A stretch of DNA of 64,000 nucleotides from Theristus sp. LFF4_11 (lineage: Eukaryota; Nematoda; Chromadorea; Monhysterida; Xyalidae): positions 45,671 to 109,670 of the forward strand of contig JASANC010000978.1 of the NCBI GenBank assembly GCA_030248135.1, in the 5' to 3' direction. A model generated the notes under the pieces. It was given only the letters and a program-made list of their open reading frames with translations, searched no databases and had not been told where the DNA came from. How positions within the stretch are numbered: position 1 is the stretch's first letter; each line of letters begins with the position of its first letter. Positions 9,986 to 21,813 of this stretch are shown here, one piece after another. Made by a program: the position numbers and the translations under genes.

Positions 9986-10844
9986 ACCAACCACTGCGAA
10001 CAGCAAATCTTGAAACATAACACAAAACTGAAAACAAATTAGGCGCAAATATTCCAACCGGAATTCCACTAAATTCGTGCATGAATTCGCAATCACAAAA
10101 TAATTTTGTTTTGTTCAGTGCTCTACATGGCTTTGATTCAAAAGTTCTTCAGCAGCAGTTACGCACGGTAATGCCAATTTGATGCAGATTTCAGATTTCA
10201 ATTGCATTGTTGCCTACAGTCCTGTTTTCGCTTCAACAGTGTAGCACTGTTCTCATTTTTATGGTAAAAAAGGCTTCTTAAGGATAATTGAAAAGGTTGT
10301 GTCGAAACCTGATGCAACCGATACCAGAATTTCAGGCTCAGAATCAAAACGATATCTCGATCAAAAACTACGCCAAAATACCAATTTCAGCGAGTTCTAA
10401 GCACTTCAAAAGTTTGTGTGGTTTAAAATTTGACCAGCGGTAATAGTTAAGTTTCCGGATGGAAAAGTAAAGTTGGGAAATGATTTTTTCGTCAAAACTA
10501 TATTTCCAAAGGCAGAAAGTCTCGACGACTAAAACCAACAAGAACGCAATGTGGCGATACGAGGTCGGAGCATACCAAGCTAAGATGACCGTTTTCAAGT
10601 TGGCTTTTATTACATGACGATGAAATCTTTAAAATTTGAACATAAACTTTGAAACTCTAGAGATCAGGAGCTTTTAACTATTAGAAAATTCGTTTCATGC
10701 TGAACGCAGTAATTCAAATAAGTGAAACAAGCGACACTGTGATATCGTATATTTTGTGACTAACTTCTTATCTATGCGTGAAAGCGCATTGAATCGCCGA
10801 TCCCAAAGAGGATTAAAATTTGCAAAAGAATATTATTTTTTCTT

Positions 10845-11035
10845 TAAGACCTGCGACTCAATGCGGTTGTAGACGTGAAAGGAAACCAGTTTCAATCTTT
10901 ATGTGGCAATTTAGAATAGCCTAAGTCACCCGGTTTTATTAAGGGGTCACGGATCACTTTACTAATTTTGAATTTCGGCGTCATGCATGAGACTGCTTAT
11001 CCATCAATGCACGCATTGAGTCCCGGGACCAATGT
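10845..11035. repeat. GACTCAATG-ended repeat, copy 1
   Basis: Begins CTGCGACTCAATGCGG and ends GCACGCATTGAGTCCCGGG, so the ends are inverted repeats. It is similar over its length to 11116-11285 (shared CACGGTTCAC/CACGGATCAC, CACTTTACTAATTTTG). The two lie in the same orientation about 80 bp apart. Confidence 0.6.
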
Positions 11036-11115
11036 AAAAGATCATAGTTTGCGTATTTTTTTTTATTTTTAGCTTGATTGTCAACCAACACATCATTATT
11101 GTACTTTCTTTTTTT

Positions 11116-11285
11116 AGATCTGCGACTCAATGGATTTGCATACGTTGAAAGGAAGTCATTTCAATACCCCAATGACTCAACCGTATCTCAGGGGCACGGT
11201 TCACCTCACCAATTTTGCACTTCCTGCATTAAGCATAAAACTGCTCACATCTCTCTGCGCGCATTGAGTCGTAGAACCAATACAA
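11116..11285. repeat. GACTCAATG-ended repeat, copy 2
   Basis: Begins ATCTGCGACTCAATGG and ends GCGCATTGAGTCGTAGAACC. A more diverged third copy is at about 59895-60042 (CACTTCACCAATTTTTAATT, GCACTGAGTCGCAGAAC). Confidence 0.6.
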
Positions 11286-11948
11286 TAGATAACAGCCATT
11301 TTGCATCGGTTAATCAAAAGCAGTTGCTTCGTAAAAATTCAAGCCTAAGCGATGAGTTAATTTAATTTATCATTGAAAATTAGCGTTTTTAATGGAATTG
11401 TTGCTAGTGTGGTGTGCTGTAGAAATAAAATGAGTCTTAATACAAATAGAGCTGTCTGGCCAGAAATATTGATCTGGCGTTGAAGTTAACAAACTTTTTG
11501 TCGTCATGCCTTCTAGCACTACCTTCTTTCACTGGAATCGTGCGAATTATTTTTGCGAACATCTGCATTAGCTGAAGTGTTAAAATCGTAAATCATGCAT
11601 CTAATAAAAATCGTTGCCGACAAAGTTAAAAAATCTATGCTGTCACATATAAAAATTCTATGTTCATGGATTTTAGTGTTGAAAAACTCATACCTTCTCT
11701 CTTTGAGGCCCCATGTGCCCAATATTATCCACCTGTGAGCAACAATCGTTTCGTGTTATACGTATAACTTGTATAACTTTTAATGTGTACATGTACCACG
11801 TGCAATACAAATGGAAAATGTGGACAGCTGTCACATCCAATTAACTTTCATTCTAAACCTGGATGTTTTAAATAATAAAACGATGGCGTGAAAGTCGGTA
11901 AAACGGTGCATTGTGCGTTTTAATTCACATGTGTTTTGAGTTACTCAC

Positions 11949-12206
11949 GTTGTCGCCTGTTGAGTTGAACAGCAGTAGGTCAAATGGCACTGCGGCGATC
12001 ATATCGATTAAGAACCAGCCTTTGAAGTAATGGATGGCGATTTTGCCCGGATGCGACACAACTTCGTCATTTTCGTTTACGTAAGTAGTCCGAAAATTGA
12101 TGATAATGTCAACGATAAACATTATGTCGACTATTAAGTCGATGATTTCTAAAGGATCCTTGTAGAACACATTCAATGGGTGGCCGACAGCAACCGTTGT
12201 ATCTTT
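11949..12206 (-). CDS. unc-103: ERG channel, S2-S3 exon
   Basis: Encodes [39 protein letters not shown] (S2 and the S2-S3 loop), [19 protein letters not shown] and [11 protein letters not shown] (S3), ending STGDN at GACAAC|GTGAGT in phase 0. The residues match ERG channels almost throughout. The acceptor is TTTTTCAG followed by AAAG; taking the CAG (exon start 12206) gives phase 0 entry, whereas the preceding exon leaves in phase 1. Using the AAAG four bases later (exon start 12202) restores phase and yields [14 protein letters not shown]. Either start changes only a few residues in the poorly conserved S1-S2 loop. Confidence 0.9.
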
Positions 12207-12431
12207 CTGAAAAAGAGTTATTTTTATTAAATTTATTTTTTGTAAACAGTGATTTGGTTCTCTTCATATCTGCACCACGTTTTGTGGTCAACAAGTTACA
12301 CATTTAGGTAACGGTTAACTTATTGAACTTCTGGCTTTAGTTTCCGCTCTAACTACAAAAAGATGTGAGACTTTTAGATTTTGTAGCAATAGAAATGCAT
12401 TTAAGCAAATGAAGAAGTTCATTTGAGAAAC

Positions 12432-12612
12432 TGGCCTCTCTGAGCAGAAATGCAGCGACGTAAGGCGTAAAAACAGCTGTATAGATGACGAGTAGCAGAA
12501 TGATCCAGTCCCAAACAGCCTTGAACGGCGAGTAGTGAAGGACGGTACAGTGGTGGATTCGCGTCGGCTGTAGTTTGTACTCGGGGTATACGTCAGCACC
12601 AAGCGAGAGAAC
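12432..12612 (-). CDS. unc-103: ERG channel, common-core exon with S1
   Basis: The exon follows an acceptor ATTTTCAG and reads [20 protein letters not shown], the ERG hallmark just before S1, then [20 protein letters not shown] and [12 protein letters not shown], which is the S1 helix. It starts in phase 0, the same site as the intron ahead of VLSLGADV in vertebrate ERG genes as far as I recall. The end is placed at GAGGCCA|GTTTCT (phase 1); the frame then runs through unrelated residues to a stop. That donor does not agree in phase with the strongest acceptor of the next exon, so the right-hand border is uncertain by a few bases. Identity of the exon is not in doubt. Confidence 0.9.
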
Positions 12613-12961
12613 CTGAAATTTTCATAAAAAATATCCGGGTCTTTTCCTTAAAACCGGCAGTAAATTCTTAGAGCATCGGAGCGTATTGCAACCGTGTTAA
12701 TGAAACAGGGATTGACGAGCGATCGGGTTGATAAAGCGTGACAATGCTGTTTCTGCATCAGATTATAGCGTGCACCTTGATTTTTGTCAACATTGCTCTG
12801 TATCACATCACTAAAAAAGAAATTCAGTTGTACTTTGAGCAATGGGTAAACTTACCAACTGGGAAAATAAAATAACAAACGTAAAAAATTAAAACGTTAT
12901 GTATTTGTTATATGTAGCTGGCTTCGACTGGTTTCTGATTTCAATTTGTGGGTGGACATAC

Positions 12962-13231
12962 GTTAGTAAAGTTGGAACTTGACTGTTGCTTTGGCTGTGG
13001 TGTTTTCACGTGTATAACGCTGCTAAATGCTGGCAAATGCAGTAGCGAAAATAAATGTTCGGCAAGACGTTGTCCTAGCCAAGAATGGCTTTGTACTGTT
13101 GGTTTGCGTACGACCAACCGACTGTTCTGCTCAGCATGTGCAACCGTTGGCGGTTTACCGTCGGCAAGCTGCTGGTTTTCATCGAACACATCTGAATCGT
13201 AAGACACTGACGATTCATCATTGTCACTCAT
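12962..13231 (-). CDS. unc-103: ERG channel, alternative first exon nearest the core (MSDNDESS N-terminus)
   Basis: 90 codons from an ATG at 13231 (in-frame TAA three codons upstream) to a consensus donor, ACTAAC|GTATGT, in phase 0. The peptide opens with an acidic stretch, MSDNDESSVSYDSDVFDENQ, has a mixed middle (SHSWLGQRLAEHLFSLLHLP) and ends KQQSSSNFTN. The next exon (12612) begins in phase 0, giving [12 protein letters not shown] with a 349-bp intron. This is the most convincing alternative start of the locus because of the clean start, the donor and the proximity. It parallels the short, PAS-less isoforms known in vertebrate ERG1b, which alter gating kinetics; that functional parallel is inference. 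Confidence 0.65.
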
Positions 13232-13239
13232 GATCCTTT

Positions 13240-16200
13240 ATGATGATCGTCGTAATTTGCGTGATTGCGGGGTCTTGTGGCGGTGACATTCGGGCTATTA
13301 AAACTAGTTTTCCGCAGTTTACCATTTGGACTTTCACTGGCCAGTTGGACCCACTGGAGTGTTGACTTGACGGTACCATGTACACTGAGCAAATCGATTG
13401 TTTGGCTGCGGTTGAGTGTCAGTTCTGTATGAGTTCTCGATCAATGAAATACAAATGTGACGAATGAGTGCAGCAAAAAAACACCAGCTGTTGGTTGGCG
13501 GATGATAAGTAGAAGACAACGTTTGGAGCAGTTGCACTGTTAATTTGCATGTCTCATGAAGCTGTGTGGTTCGCGCTGTTTCGGTTGATCAGTTATATGT
13601 TGTTTGTTTTATAAACGTTGTCGTTACTCCCCGATCGATTCCACTGTTGTACTGCTGATCAGCCAGTTTAACGCTGCATACTAAGCTGTATGCAACGTTG
13701 TACAGCCAATAAAACAATAACAATAAAACTTATATTCACAATGGACATCAATACAAATAATGTACCGCGCTAAGAGAAGACCGCTCTTTCAACAATAATG
13801 ACGTTAGCTCGGCAATCGCAGGGATAAAGTGCGACGAACTGAGACGGCGACATGCGGCTATGGTGTCTCTGACTGGTGAGATGGGGCTGGTGGCTGCATC
13901 CAAAGGTATAACTGTTTGCGGCTGACGTCGATTACAGTGCAGCTCATCTGCATTTTTTACCAAAACCACATAAATTTATGTGTTGTTCACTACGAGTGCG
14001 GTCAGCCGCCCTGCTGATTCTGATGCGACTGTTGTTGTTTCGATTTCAGTCGCACTTGTATTGTTGTTGCGTCGTACGCCAGTGGCAAACTGCTATGTGC
14101 ACTGCAACTCCGGACTGATCAGACTGTCTGGTGGATTAATCGCAGCAGCGAGCCACTTCATGCATACGCATCGTCATCCATTCGCTTGTTCATTTCTACA
14201 TTTTATTGTCTTTCTTTTGCATTGCTATCTGTGGACCGAGCGCATTTGATGCTTCGTCGGTTATTCACGCAAGAATAGATCGCTTGTTTGAGTCAGTGGC
14301 TGTTGAAGCAGTGACCAGCAGAAGTTATAAACGAAACTCACATTACAATGTAAGCATGAACTGTCGACAACAAACAGCAGCAGACATTTTTAGAGTCTAG
14401 GGACTGGCACAATTAGGAAACTGTAGATTTTTTTTCGGTAATACAAACTTTGTGTTTGACAAGTTTTTATATTCTGTACCTTCGGCTTGTGTATAGTCAT
14501 TCCTGGTGGTGAATGACTCGTTGTTCGGCGTAGTGCTGCTGCAGTGCGTTGGTGTTGTTGGCGCTGCTTTGTGCATTAGCCGAATCCATGAACTTGCTGC
14601 TCTCAGGGCGCTGCCACTCTACAAACTAGTCCAGGCAATGCATTTGGGAGGCTGTAAGAGATTGAACTATACTGCCTAAATTGCAACACGAGTAACAACA
14701 AAAAATGAACAAAACACTGTAACGCTCAGCTTTGCGAAAACCTGCGCGCTAATAACTCTGTGCTAATAACACACATATGCTAATAGGATCGTGACGCAAC
14801 AGTGAGCAGGCGCGGGAGTAGTTATATTCAAGAGCACTGAAAAATATAAATGAGCTGCAAATGAACTGCTATACTGCTTAGCAGGCCTGTTGCTCAGCGT
14901 GTGCAAACACACGCACACACACACACACATCTGCTTATGTCGCTGCAGCACAAATGAGTGGATAACGTGCGCGTTGCTTGCCGGCTGCTTCTAGCCGGCA
15001 GGCGGCCAATAATGGAGGTGCCCGTTGGTTTTTGCGCAGTCGCACACAAGCACGCACACATGCGAATGCTGTGTACTAAGTTTGATGTGTGCGCTGTGCA
15101 CAATATACGCTGTGCATAGGCAATGTACATTATATGCATGTATATTGGTACTGTATTTGCTGCGCAGTAAGCAGCAGCAAGCAGTAAATATGGTCAGCAT
15201 CATGAGCATCACAGTGGGAAACAGGCAAATGCGCATACGTGTATACAATGCACAGATATTGTGTACATGAGCAGTAAGTAGAGCTGAGCGCAATACGCAG
15301 CTTGTAGTCTATACTCGGCTGCACTGTCGTGTTGCCCGTTTGCTGATATGTCCAGCTTATAATATAGCTTTGCTGGTCGCAAGCGCGCAAGCCTGTTAAA
15401 ACTATGGCCAGCAAGCCGACAAAACGGATACGGGCCAAACATAAGCTGCTAGTAATCTGCACTAATCAATATGACCGGGGCGCGCGTGCGGCTAGCTGCT
15501 GTGTGCGACATCAAGCGTTGTTGGTTGGTGGGTTGATGTGCTGTGCTGCTGCGAACCGATGAGCGCATGCACGATGCTATTGCTAGCGACACAAAGCATG
15601 CTCACGTGAACATTTATGCTGTATGCAGCGTCAATAGAGGCGCACGCTGCTTGCCGTCTGATCTGTGACTCTGTCTGTGCTACACCATTGTGCACGCACT
15701 GAGCTCTCCACACCACCAATCGAGTGGTGCGCCTGTCCGCCACCGAATGAACAAGCAACAGCCGGTTTCAGTAGCATTTCATTCGCTTTTCCATCTGCAC
15801 ATAACATTACCATTGTATCGTACGTATCACGCTGCTGGCTAGCGCATTTTGCATGTTTTCAGCAGCCAGTTTGCTCTGTGTTTTCATTGCTGGTGCTACA
15901 GATAGCTTTGGCTCTCTGTAGTATTATTATATCCCAGCCCCCACTCTTCTTTGTTGTTGTCAATACCAATCTGTGATTGTTCGATGTGTGGATGGCAGCA
16001 AGGAGCAGCAGCTTTTATACCGTCTCCAGTGAGCATAAGCGGCCACAAAATTGCCACTCCAGTAAATAAGGCTGCTGCTGGTGATGCAATGTGCATCCAT
16101 TTGTTTATACACACACATGAATACACATATTTATATTTGCAGAATGTATATATCGCTACGGTGCCTGTTGTTTCTCATCAAAATGATCCATGCAGTACAA

Positions 16201-17080
16201 GAGCATGCATTTTCCATTGGGGACACGACATACAATATGTACTTGCATGCACGTTCTCGCACACTTGTCGATTCGTGCGTACAATACGGACGCAGAAACA
16301 CTATGACTCGTAGCAATTTTCATAGATCACACGCTGCAAACGTCGTCGCGCTGCTCTGTTGAACGTTTGAAGGCGTTTTGCACTCCACTGGCTGCATTCG
16401 ACGGCAATGCATGCTTCTGTATTAGCAAAACAAAAAAGCTCACAAACGACGCTCGTTTAATTAGAATCGGGCAAGGCACCACCATTGTGGTGCTCGCCAT
16501 TGCTGCAGCTGTATGCTGGTAGTCGTTTTGTGTCGATAGGCCCGCTGGGGACACGCGCATGACAAGACAAGCGGCGCAAAATTCTCATTTTGTCAGTGAG
16601 AAAAAGAACAGAATAAGAATACGTTGGTAATCTTTATGCTCTCAAACTTGAATTTACAAAACCATGCGCTTCAGTTGTTCACTATGATACCAAATGATAC
16701 TGCGTAACGAAGAAACAGAGCGAATGGTGTGCAGTTGTTTTATCAAGATTTGACAGTTGTGTTTGTGGGCAGGGGAATCCCCGAAAACGTCCAAAAAGCA
16801 AACGCCTTTTTGGCAACGAGTCAATTGTTGAACTGCATATGTATGAGATAACATCATGTGCAAAAGTTAATTGTTCTTGCAAGTCAAACCAATAGAAATC
16901 CGAACGTACAATGCATATTAAGTTTGAAACACAGGTACATTGTATATTAGGTGTATGTAATAGAATTGACAATGACTATGTAGTCTGTTCAGCAAACAAA
17001 GACCACATAACGTGGATGGATCCCACTTGAGATCATGCGGTTTGTTGCTGGTATTTTTGGTATACCGTACATATCAGAAA
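13240..17080. other. No further gene seen: intron/promoter region between ERG first exons
   Basis: Contains the presumed promoter of the 13.2-kb first exon; a TATAAAA-like motif occurs on the minus strand near 13605, about 375 bp before the ATG. It also holds a (CA)n run at 14905-14929 and many TGTACATA-type words. GC is higher than in other introns at 15.3-15.8 kb, but no exon could be supported. Confidence 0.35.
14905..14929. repeat. (CA)n microsatellite
   Basis: A short, nearly pure CA tract (ACACACGCACACACACACACACA). Confidence 0.8.
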
Positions 17081-17089
17081 CACACTCAC

Positions 17090-17176
17090 GTTCTGAAAGC
17101 CACTAGCGTAAAAATTACGCGTCGATGGTGAACGGCCGTTGGCGACTATCTTTAGTTGTGAATAATGTCCAAACAT
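17090..17176 (-). CDS. unc-103: ERG channel, alternative first exon (MFGHYSQ N-terminus)
   Basis: 29 codons starting MFGHYSQLKIVANGRSP and ending NFYASGFQN at a consensus donor, CAGAAC|GTGAGT, phase 0. Spliced to 12612 it gives [12 protein letters not shown]. An in-frame TGA precedes the ATG. The basic peptide has no recognisable domain, like the short divergent N-termini of ERG1b-type isoforms. Eleven bases upstream ends another small ORF (17315-17187). Evidence is donor quality, phase and the recurring terminal Asn shared with other first exons of this locus. Confidence 0.45.
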
Positions 17177-17186
17177 GTCGCACGCT

Positions 17187-17315
17187 TTATTGCCTTCTCA
17201 GATGCTCTCGGTTTGAAACTATTCTTCGAAGATTGTTGACAGCCGCGCGCACATAACGAATCTTCTCGTTAATGTTGCTCACTGGTGGTTGCTGATTATT
17301 TTTGCTTGCTGGCAT
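17187..17315 (-). CDS. Small upstream ORF ahead of the 17.1-kb first exon
   Basis: 42-codon ORF beginning MPASKNNQQPPVSNINEKIR and ending NREHLRRQ before a TAA. It lies 10 bases upstream of the ATG of the 17.1-kb first exon and in a different frame. It could be a regulatory upstream ORF in that transcript's leader, or the N-terminus of the exon with a frameshift. It has a plausible amphipathic helical composition but no match I know. Confidence 0.25.
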   Translation of the reverse strand: MPASKNNQQPPVSNINEKIRYVRAAVNNLRRIVSNREHLRRQ

Positions 17316-17319
17316 TTTG

Positions 17320-19920
17320 AAATTACAGAGCAGAGGATAGCCACTCTGTCTGTGCGAGTGAGATGAACTGATTTACAAAACATGTGGATTAAACATCATC
17401 AGACGGTTGGAATCACATGCCGCCAAGATGGTACGAATAACAACGGAGCCCAGCGGTCTTACCGCGGTGTCGCGGTGTCATATATGTACTTGTACATATC
17501 ATTGTACATACATGTCATTGTCAGTGTTGTACATCATATGTACAACGTGTGAGTGAAAAAAAGCTCACCGAAAGACTGTGTTTGTTGGAGAAATGGACTG
17601 GTGGATAACACAGAAGAATGTGATGTGATGGACTCTTATATTAATCGCGGCGATGCTACCAATGCAGTAGCCGTGGGTTCCACTAGCAGTAGGCGGCTTT
17701 CTCTAATATCGACAAAGCATATCTTTGAACGTACGTATGTACCTATGATGCTGTTGTGCATAGTGTACATTACGCTGTCAGATATGGCAAGCAGCAATGC
17801 GGTATACGAAGTGTATGCGCTTTGCAGTAGTGTCCTCATGTTATCAAAAACTCGTACCCGTGACCACAATAACCGACGAAAACAGAATAAGAGAAGCGGC
17901 ACACAACAATGCAGAAGCATTATTCATATTCGCGCCTTTGCTGCGCATTCTGTTGTCTTCGTCTCCTCTGAGTTTAATGAAGGAATGTGCTTTCACGTTC
18001 TTTCCTGAAAACTAGGCGGATCGGCAAAATAAAGTTTGTTTAATGCACTCTCTGTACAAATGAACGTGCAAATGGACAAGTACCGGTTCAAATATAAAAT
18101 AACACACGGAGTTCAGTTCACTCGCTTTGCGCATAAGCCGTTAGAAGAAGATAGAAGGTTTTTTTCTAACCCTGTTTATCGTTCTGTTTTTGTTTATCGT
18201 ATATATTATGCGAATTAGACAATATCTTTCTGATGACGTTGTGCATAGTGCTGTGTGAACGAAAATGTAAAGTAACCGATTTTAGACAGAATAGAAATAT
18301 ACAGCATGTAGTTGTGACGCTCATTTATGATGCTGACGCCTGACAAATCATATTTATAAGTTTTTTACACATAGTTTGCGATTGCAACGCAAAATATAAG
18401 TTCACCACAAAAGTAAAACTTGGCTAGCAAACAAACAGTTTCTATCTTGTGCCATGTTTGCGCATTGTATGTAAATTGAACCACTTATTCAGAAAAAAAC
18501 ATGAAACTCGTGTGCATGAACGTTATAAAGCGCATTGATAAATTGTAAAACTGTGCTAAGAAGTAAATTATTGAGTGTTTGCGAACCTTTCGAGTGACGG
18601 TGCTGTTTGGCGCAAACACGACTGTTTTCATTTCGGTGGGTCGTGGTCGCTCAGCCGTCGACGCTAACAACAGACTAAAGCGGGTCAGATATGCGAGACA
18701 ACAGTGGCAACAAAAGCCGTCCACCGTTTGCAACAGTAATTTCCGTTTGCATCAGTGTCCACTTGCAGTGATTGTCATTTGCAGGGTGTGTATGGCGCAT
18801 AATGCATGTTGTTGCAAAGTACTTTGCGTTCGCTCCGTTTCGTCAAGTCCGCTGGCTAATGCAAATATTTATGTTTCCAACTCAGAAGGTGGGTGCATCG
18901 TAGTTGAATAGGGAATACAGCGGTATTATTGACAGTAGTGACACGTTGATGATTGGTATGTAATAGTTATGATGATGATGAGGTGTTAAAACATATGGGA
19001 AAACGGCGGGCGGCGCTCACATACAATGACAGAGCCACGGCTGCTGCGTGGACAAATGCTTCGGCTTCCCACAAAAATACAACGTATGTTGTTTGATAAT
19101 GCACACGCATATGCAGCTGCAAACATTGAATGTTCTTCATCAGTTTGAGTCTCTCTGTCAGTCAGTCTCAAGTCAATACAGCCAGTTCCGTCTGCATATG
19201 TATATGCAGCTCTCTATATTCGACCTCGGCATTTATTGATGATAACAAAGACACTAAGCTAGCAGGCTGGTCCAGCTCTGTCGTTAGGCACTGTGCTTCT
19301 GTGGACATTTGAGTCGGCAAAAAGATTTACAGTGATAAGATATGGAGTGTGCATACGGCGGTTTCCTGCATATGTGTGCACCGAGTGAGTCTTATGACAG
19401 CAGTAGTCTTTGAGTCTGCCGACCTGTGCTTTGCCAAAGCATCTTCGTTTGAAGGTGTTAGACGGTTAGCGCGTGTGCGCGGCGTGGCAGCAGACGCAAA
19501 ACCGAATATAGTAGTCGCATATTTTCTAAATCAAATACATGTATGTTATCTACACTAGTACACACACACTAGCACAATGAGATCTGATCATTCTCTGGTG
19601 CATATTTCTTTTTTTAGCGAGCGTTCGTGCACAATGTATCGAGAGATGAGGCTGAAGACATCTTATACATGCAAGCCAGCACATGCACAAACAGTTACTT
19701 GCGGTACTTGAATTTGAATACTGCTTTTCTGCATGGTGGTCGCTGATGACGCTAACCAAACAATGATAGATAGCATGCGCGCCTGGCGGCTTCTCTCAGT
19801 TTTGTCGCTCAACTGACAGCGATATGAGGACGCGCACTTTGAGCCAATCGTTTGGCTATGTACATACATAAAATACGTACCGAACATACGAAGACGTACA
19901 AGATACATGTAAGTGCCTAT
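17320..19920. other. No gene seen: ERG intron
   Basis: Long intron stretch. The plus-strand ORF at 17553-18008 lacks any family-like motif and is treated as chance. Confidence 0.4.
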
Positions 19921-19922
19921 TG

Positions 19923-20830
19923 TACAGGGTGATAAAAAACGTCAATTTTTAAAACAAATCTCGCGACTGTATTAATGTTTGAAGCTGAAATCTGCACCAC
20001 TTACAGTCATTTGGTTGCCATTTGTTGTGTAAAAATTGTTGTTTTCAATGACCGGTTGCAAGCAAAAATAAAAGCTACTTGTAAAAAGTAGGCTTTGCGA
20101 TGCAGTGGCCGGTCACTGTTGATCTACTCAACGGTGGACACATTGAACAGTTTAAGCGACTTAAACAAGACAATTATGAAGCAGATGACAATGTGATGTG
20201 ATTTTGCCAGCCGAAAACGTGACGGGGTGATGACGTGTATCTCGATGCTTGAAAATGTAAAAAAACAGTGAAAATGTAAAATTTTGAATAAAAGTATGGT
20301 TGTGCCTAGGGTTAGTAAAAAACCGGTTTTTATAGAGCCAGGAAAAAAACGACTTTATTTTGTTTTAAACCCGTTTTATTTCCAATTTTTCCCAGCACCC
20401 AAAGGTGTCCAGAAGTTGGCCCCTCTAATTAAACATGAAAAATACAATCTCGAAATTAGCATCTGAAGCTTCAAGAAAAGTAAATCTCATATGTATTTCA
20501 CAAATCCAGTTTCACACGTGCAGCACATTTTTCACTTCTGCGACATATAATTTGGCGATATCATCCACCTGGTAGTTTTGAAGTACCGAAAGTTTATAAA
20601 ACTTTTAAGATAAAAACCGGTTTTCTTATTTTCGCAGGAACAAAAACTGGAAAAAATGTAAATTTCCTATACCAACCCTAGTTGTCCCTGAGTTAATATT
20701 TTTGGTTGAAATTTTTACACAGCAAATGGCAACAAAATGGCTATAAGTGGTACAAATTTTAGTTTCAGACATTAATGTAGTCGCGAGATTGAAGCATTTA
20801 AGCATTGACGTTTTTTATGATCACCCTGTA
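19923..20830 (+). mobile_element. Mariner-type derivative with 120-bp TIRs, interrupted by a hAT MITE
   Basis: Ends TACAGGGTGATAAAAAACGT and, reversed, TACAGGGTGATCATAAAAAA, continuing as inverted repeats for about 120 bp (shared ATCTCGCGACT, GAAGCTGAAAT, GTTGCCATTTG). Near 20120-20215 it keeps a scrap of transposase end (GGACACATTGAACAGTTTAAG). A second copy is at 56439-57201. Its interior is split by an insertion at 20307-20680. Confidence 0.8.
20299..20688. mobile_element. hAT-like MITE nested in the mariner derivative
   Basis: The 374-bp insert (20307-20680) has ends TAGGGTTAGTA and, reversed, TAGGGTTGGTA, with 8-bp flanking repeats GTTGTGCC (20299-20306) and GTTGTCCC (20681-20688, one mismatch). 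The uninterrupted homologue at 57.04 kb confirms the empty site. TIR and duplication length fit the hAT superfamily. AAAACCGGTTTT motifs lie near both ends. Confidence 0.75.
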
Positions 20831-20831
20831 C

Positions 20832-21810
20832 TTCGCGTGTTCGCTGATCTGTATGAACTTCAGGGTAGAGCTTCTCAGTAATCGTTTTGGGCCATGAAGT
20901 TGGTTTTCAACCGATGGACTAAATTTAAAAAGTCAGCTAAACATGACTGGTAGAAAACACGCGTCGCAGCTTGTACAACTTGTTCCGTGTCAGACTCAAA
21001 TTACGTTTTTTGCGGAAACTGAATGTTCATTGACAATTCAGTTTGTCACCTTAAGATCAATATATCTGATATTATATTTTTCGAGTTATCTTACACACAG
21101 AAAAAGATGTAAATAAAGGTGTAAATGTAAATATTGAAGTTAAAAACGAGAAGTGTTAAAAAGAAAAAAATCGAAGACAAAACAGCTGTGCGGTTAAATC
21201 GAACTTAAAACTGCCTTGTCATATGTCTTTACATACCCTGTATCTGCAGTTCACAGTTAAGCTGATTAGACAATTGGGATTTTTCCAATACATGTATGCA
21301 GCGCAGCTATAAGTCTATGTGCAGTAGACCCTGGCGAACTTTAGTCGCCTGGGTTCACAAAAAGTTCCGGTTCTACTCGATAAGCAAAAAATGTTTAAAG
21401 CGTGTTTCTGGTTTTAACTTTTAACATGTATAATGCAAAAATGTCAAACCTGGTTGTGATTTCCGGCTTCGTCTTCCTCACCAATTATGATTGGCAATAC
21501 CAGTTCCATGGGTAAAAATCGTGCCTTCTGATGTGTTACTAATCTTGAGTTAATTGAAAATAGGAAATTCCAGTTAAAGCGCTGGTTACAGCAGCAAACG
21601 GTCAAACGGTAAAAATTGATGTGTTCAAAAGAGACGTTTATCTGGTGTCATAAACTGTTGAATTGTAGATTTTTGTTCCAATGATGAAAGGTGAATTTGT
21701 AAACGTTTGTATCTCACTTCAGCAGACATTTATGGTGTGCCGGTTGCACATGTTGCATGTCATGGTAGACGGTGCTACAGTTAACGAGTGAAATCGCAAC
21801 ACTAATGTCA
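20832..21810. other. No gene seen: ERG intron
   Basis: AT-rich, no exon or repeat recognised. Confidence 0.4.
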
Positions 21811-21813
21811 CAT

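Noticed and set aside
17553..18008. 151-codon plus-strand ORF
   Set aside because: No family-like motif or conserved composition; antisense in a long intron; random length is plausible.
18986..19171. Minus-strand block ending GTCATT|GTATGT as another first exon
   Set aside because: Phase fits, but the donor is weaker, it does not share the Asn junction, and the peptide is unconvincing.
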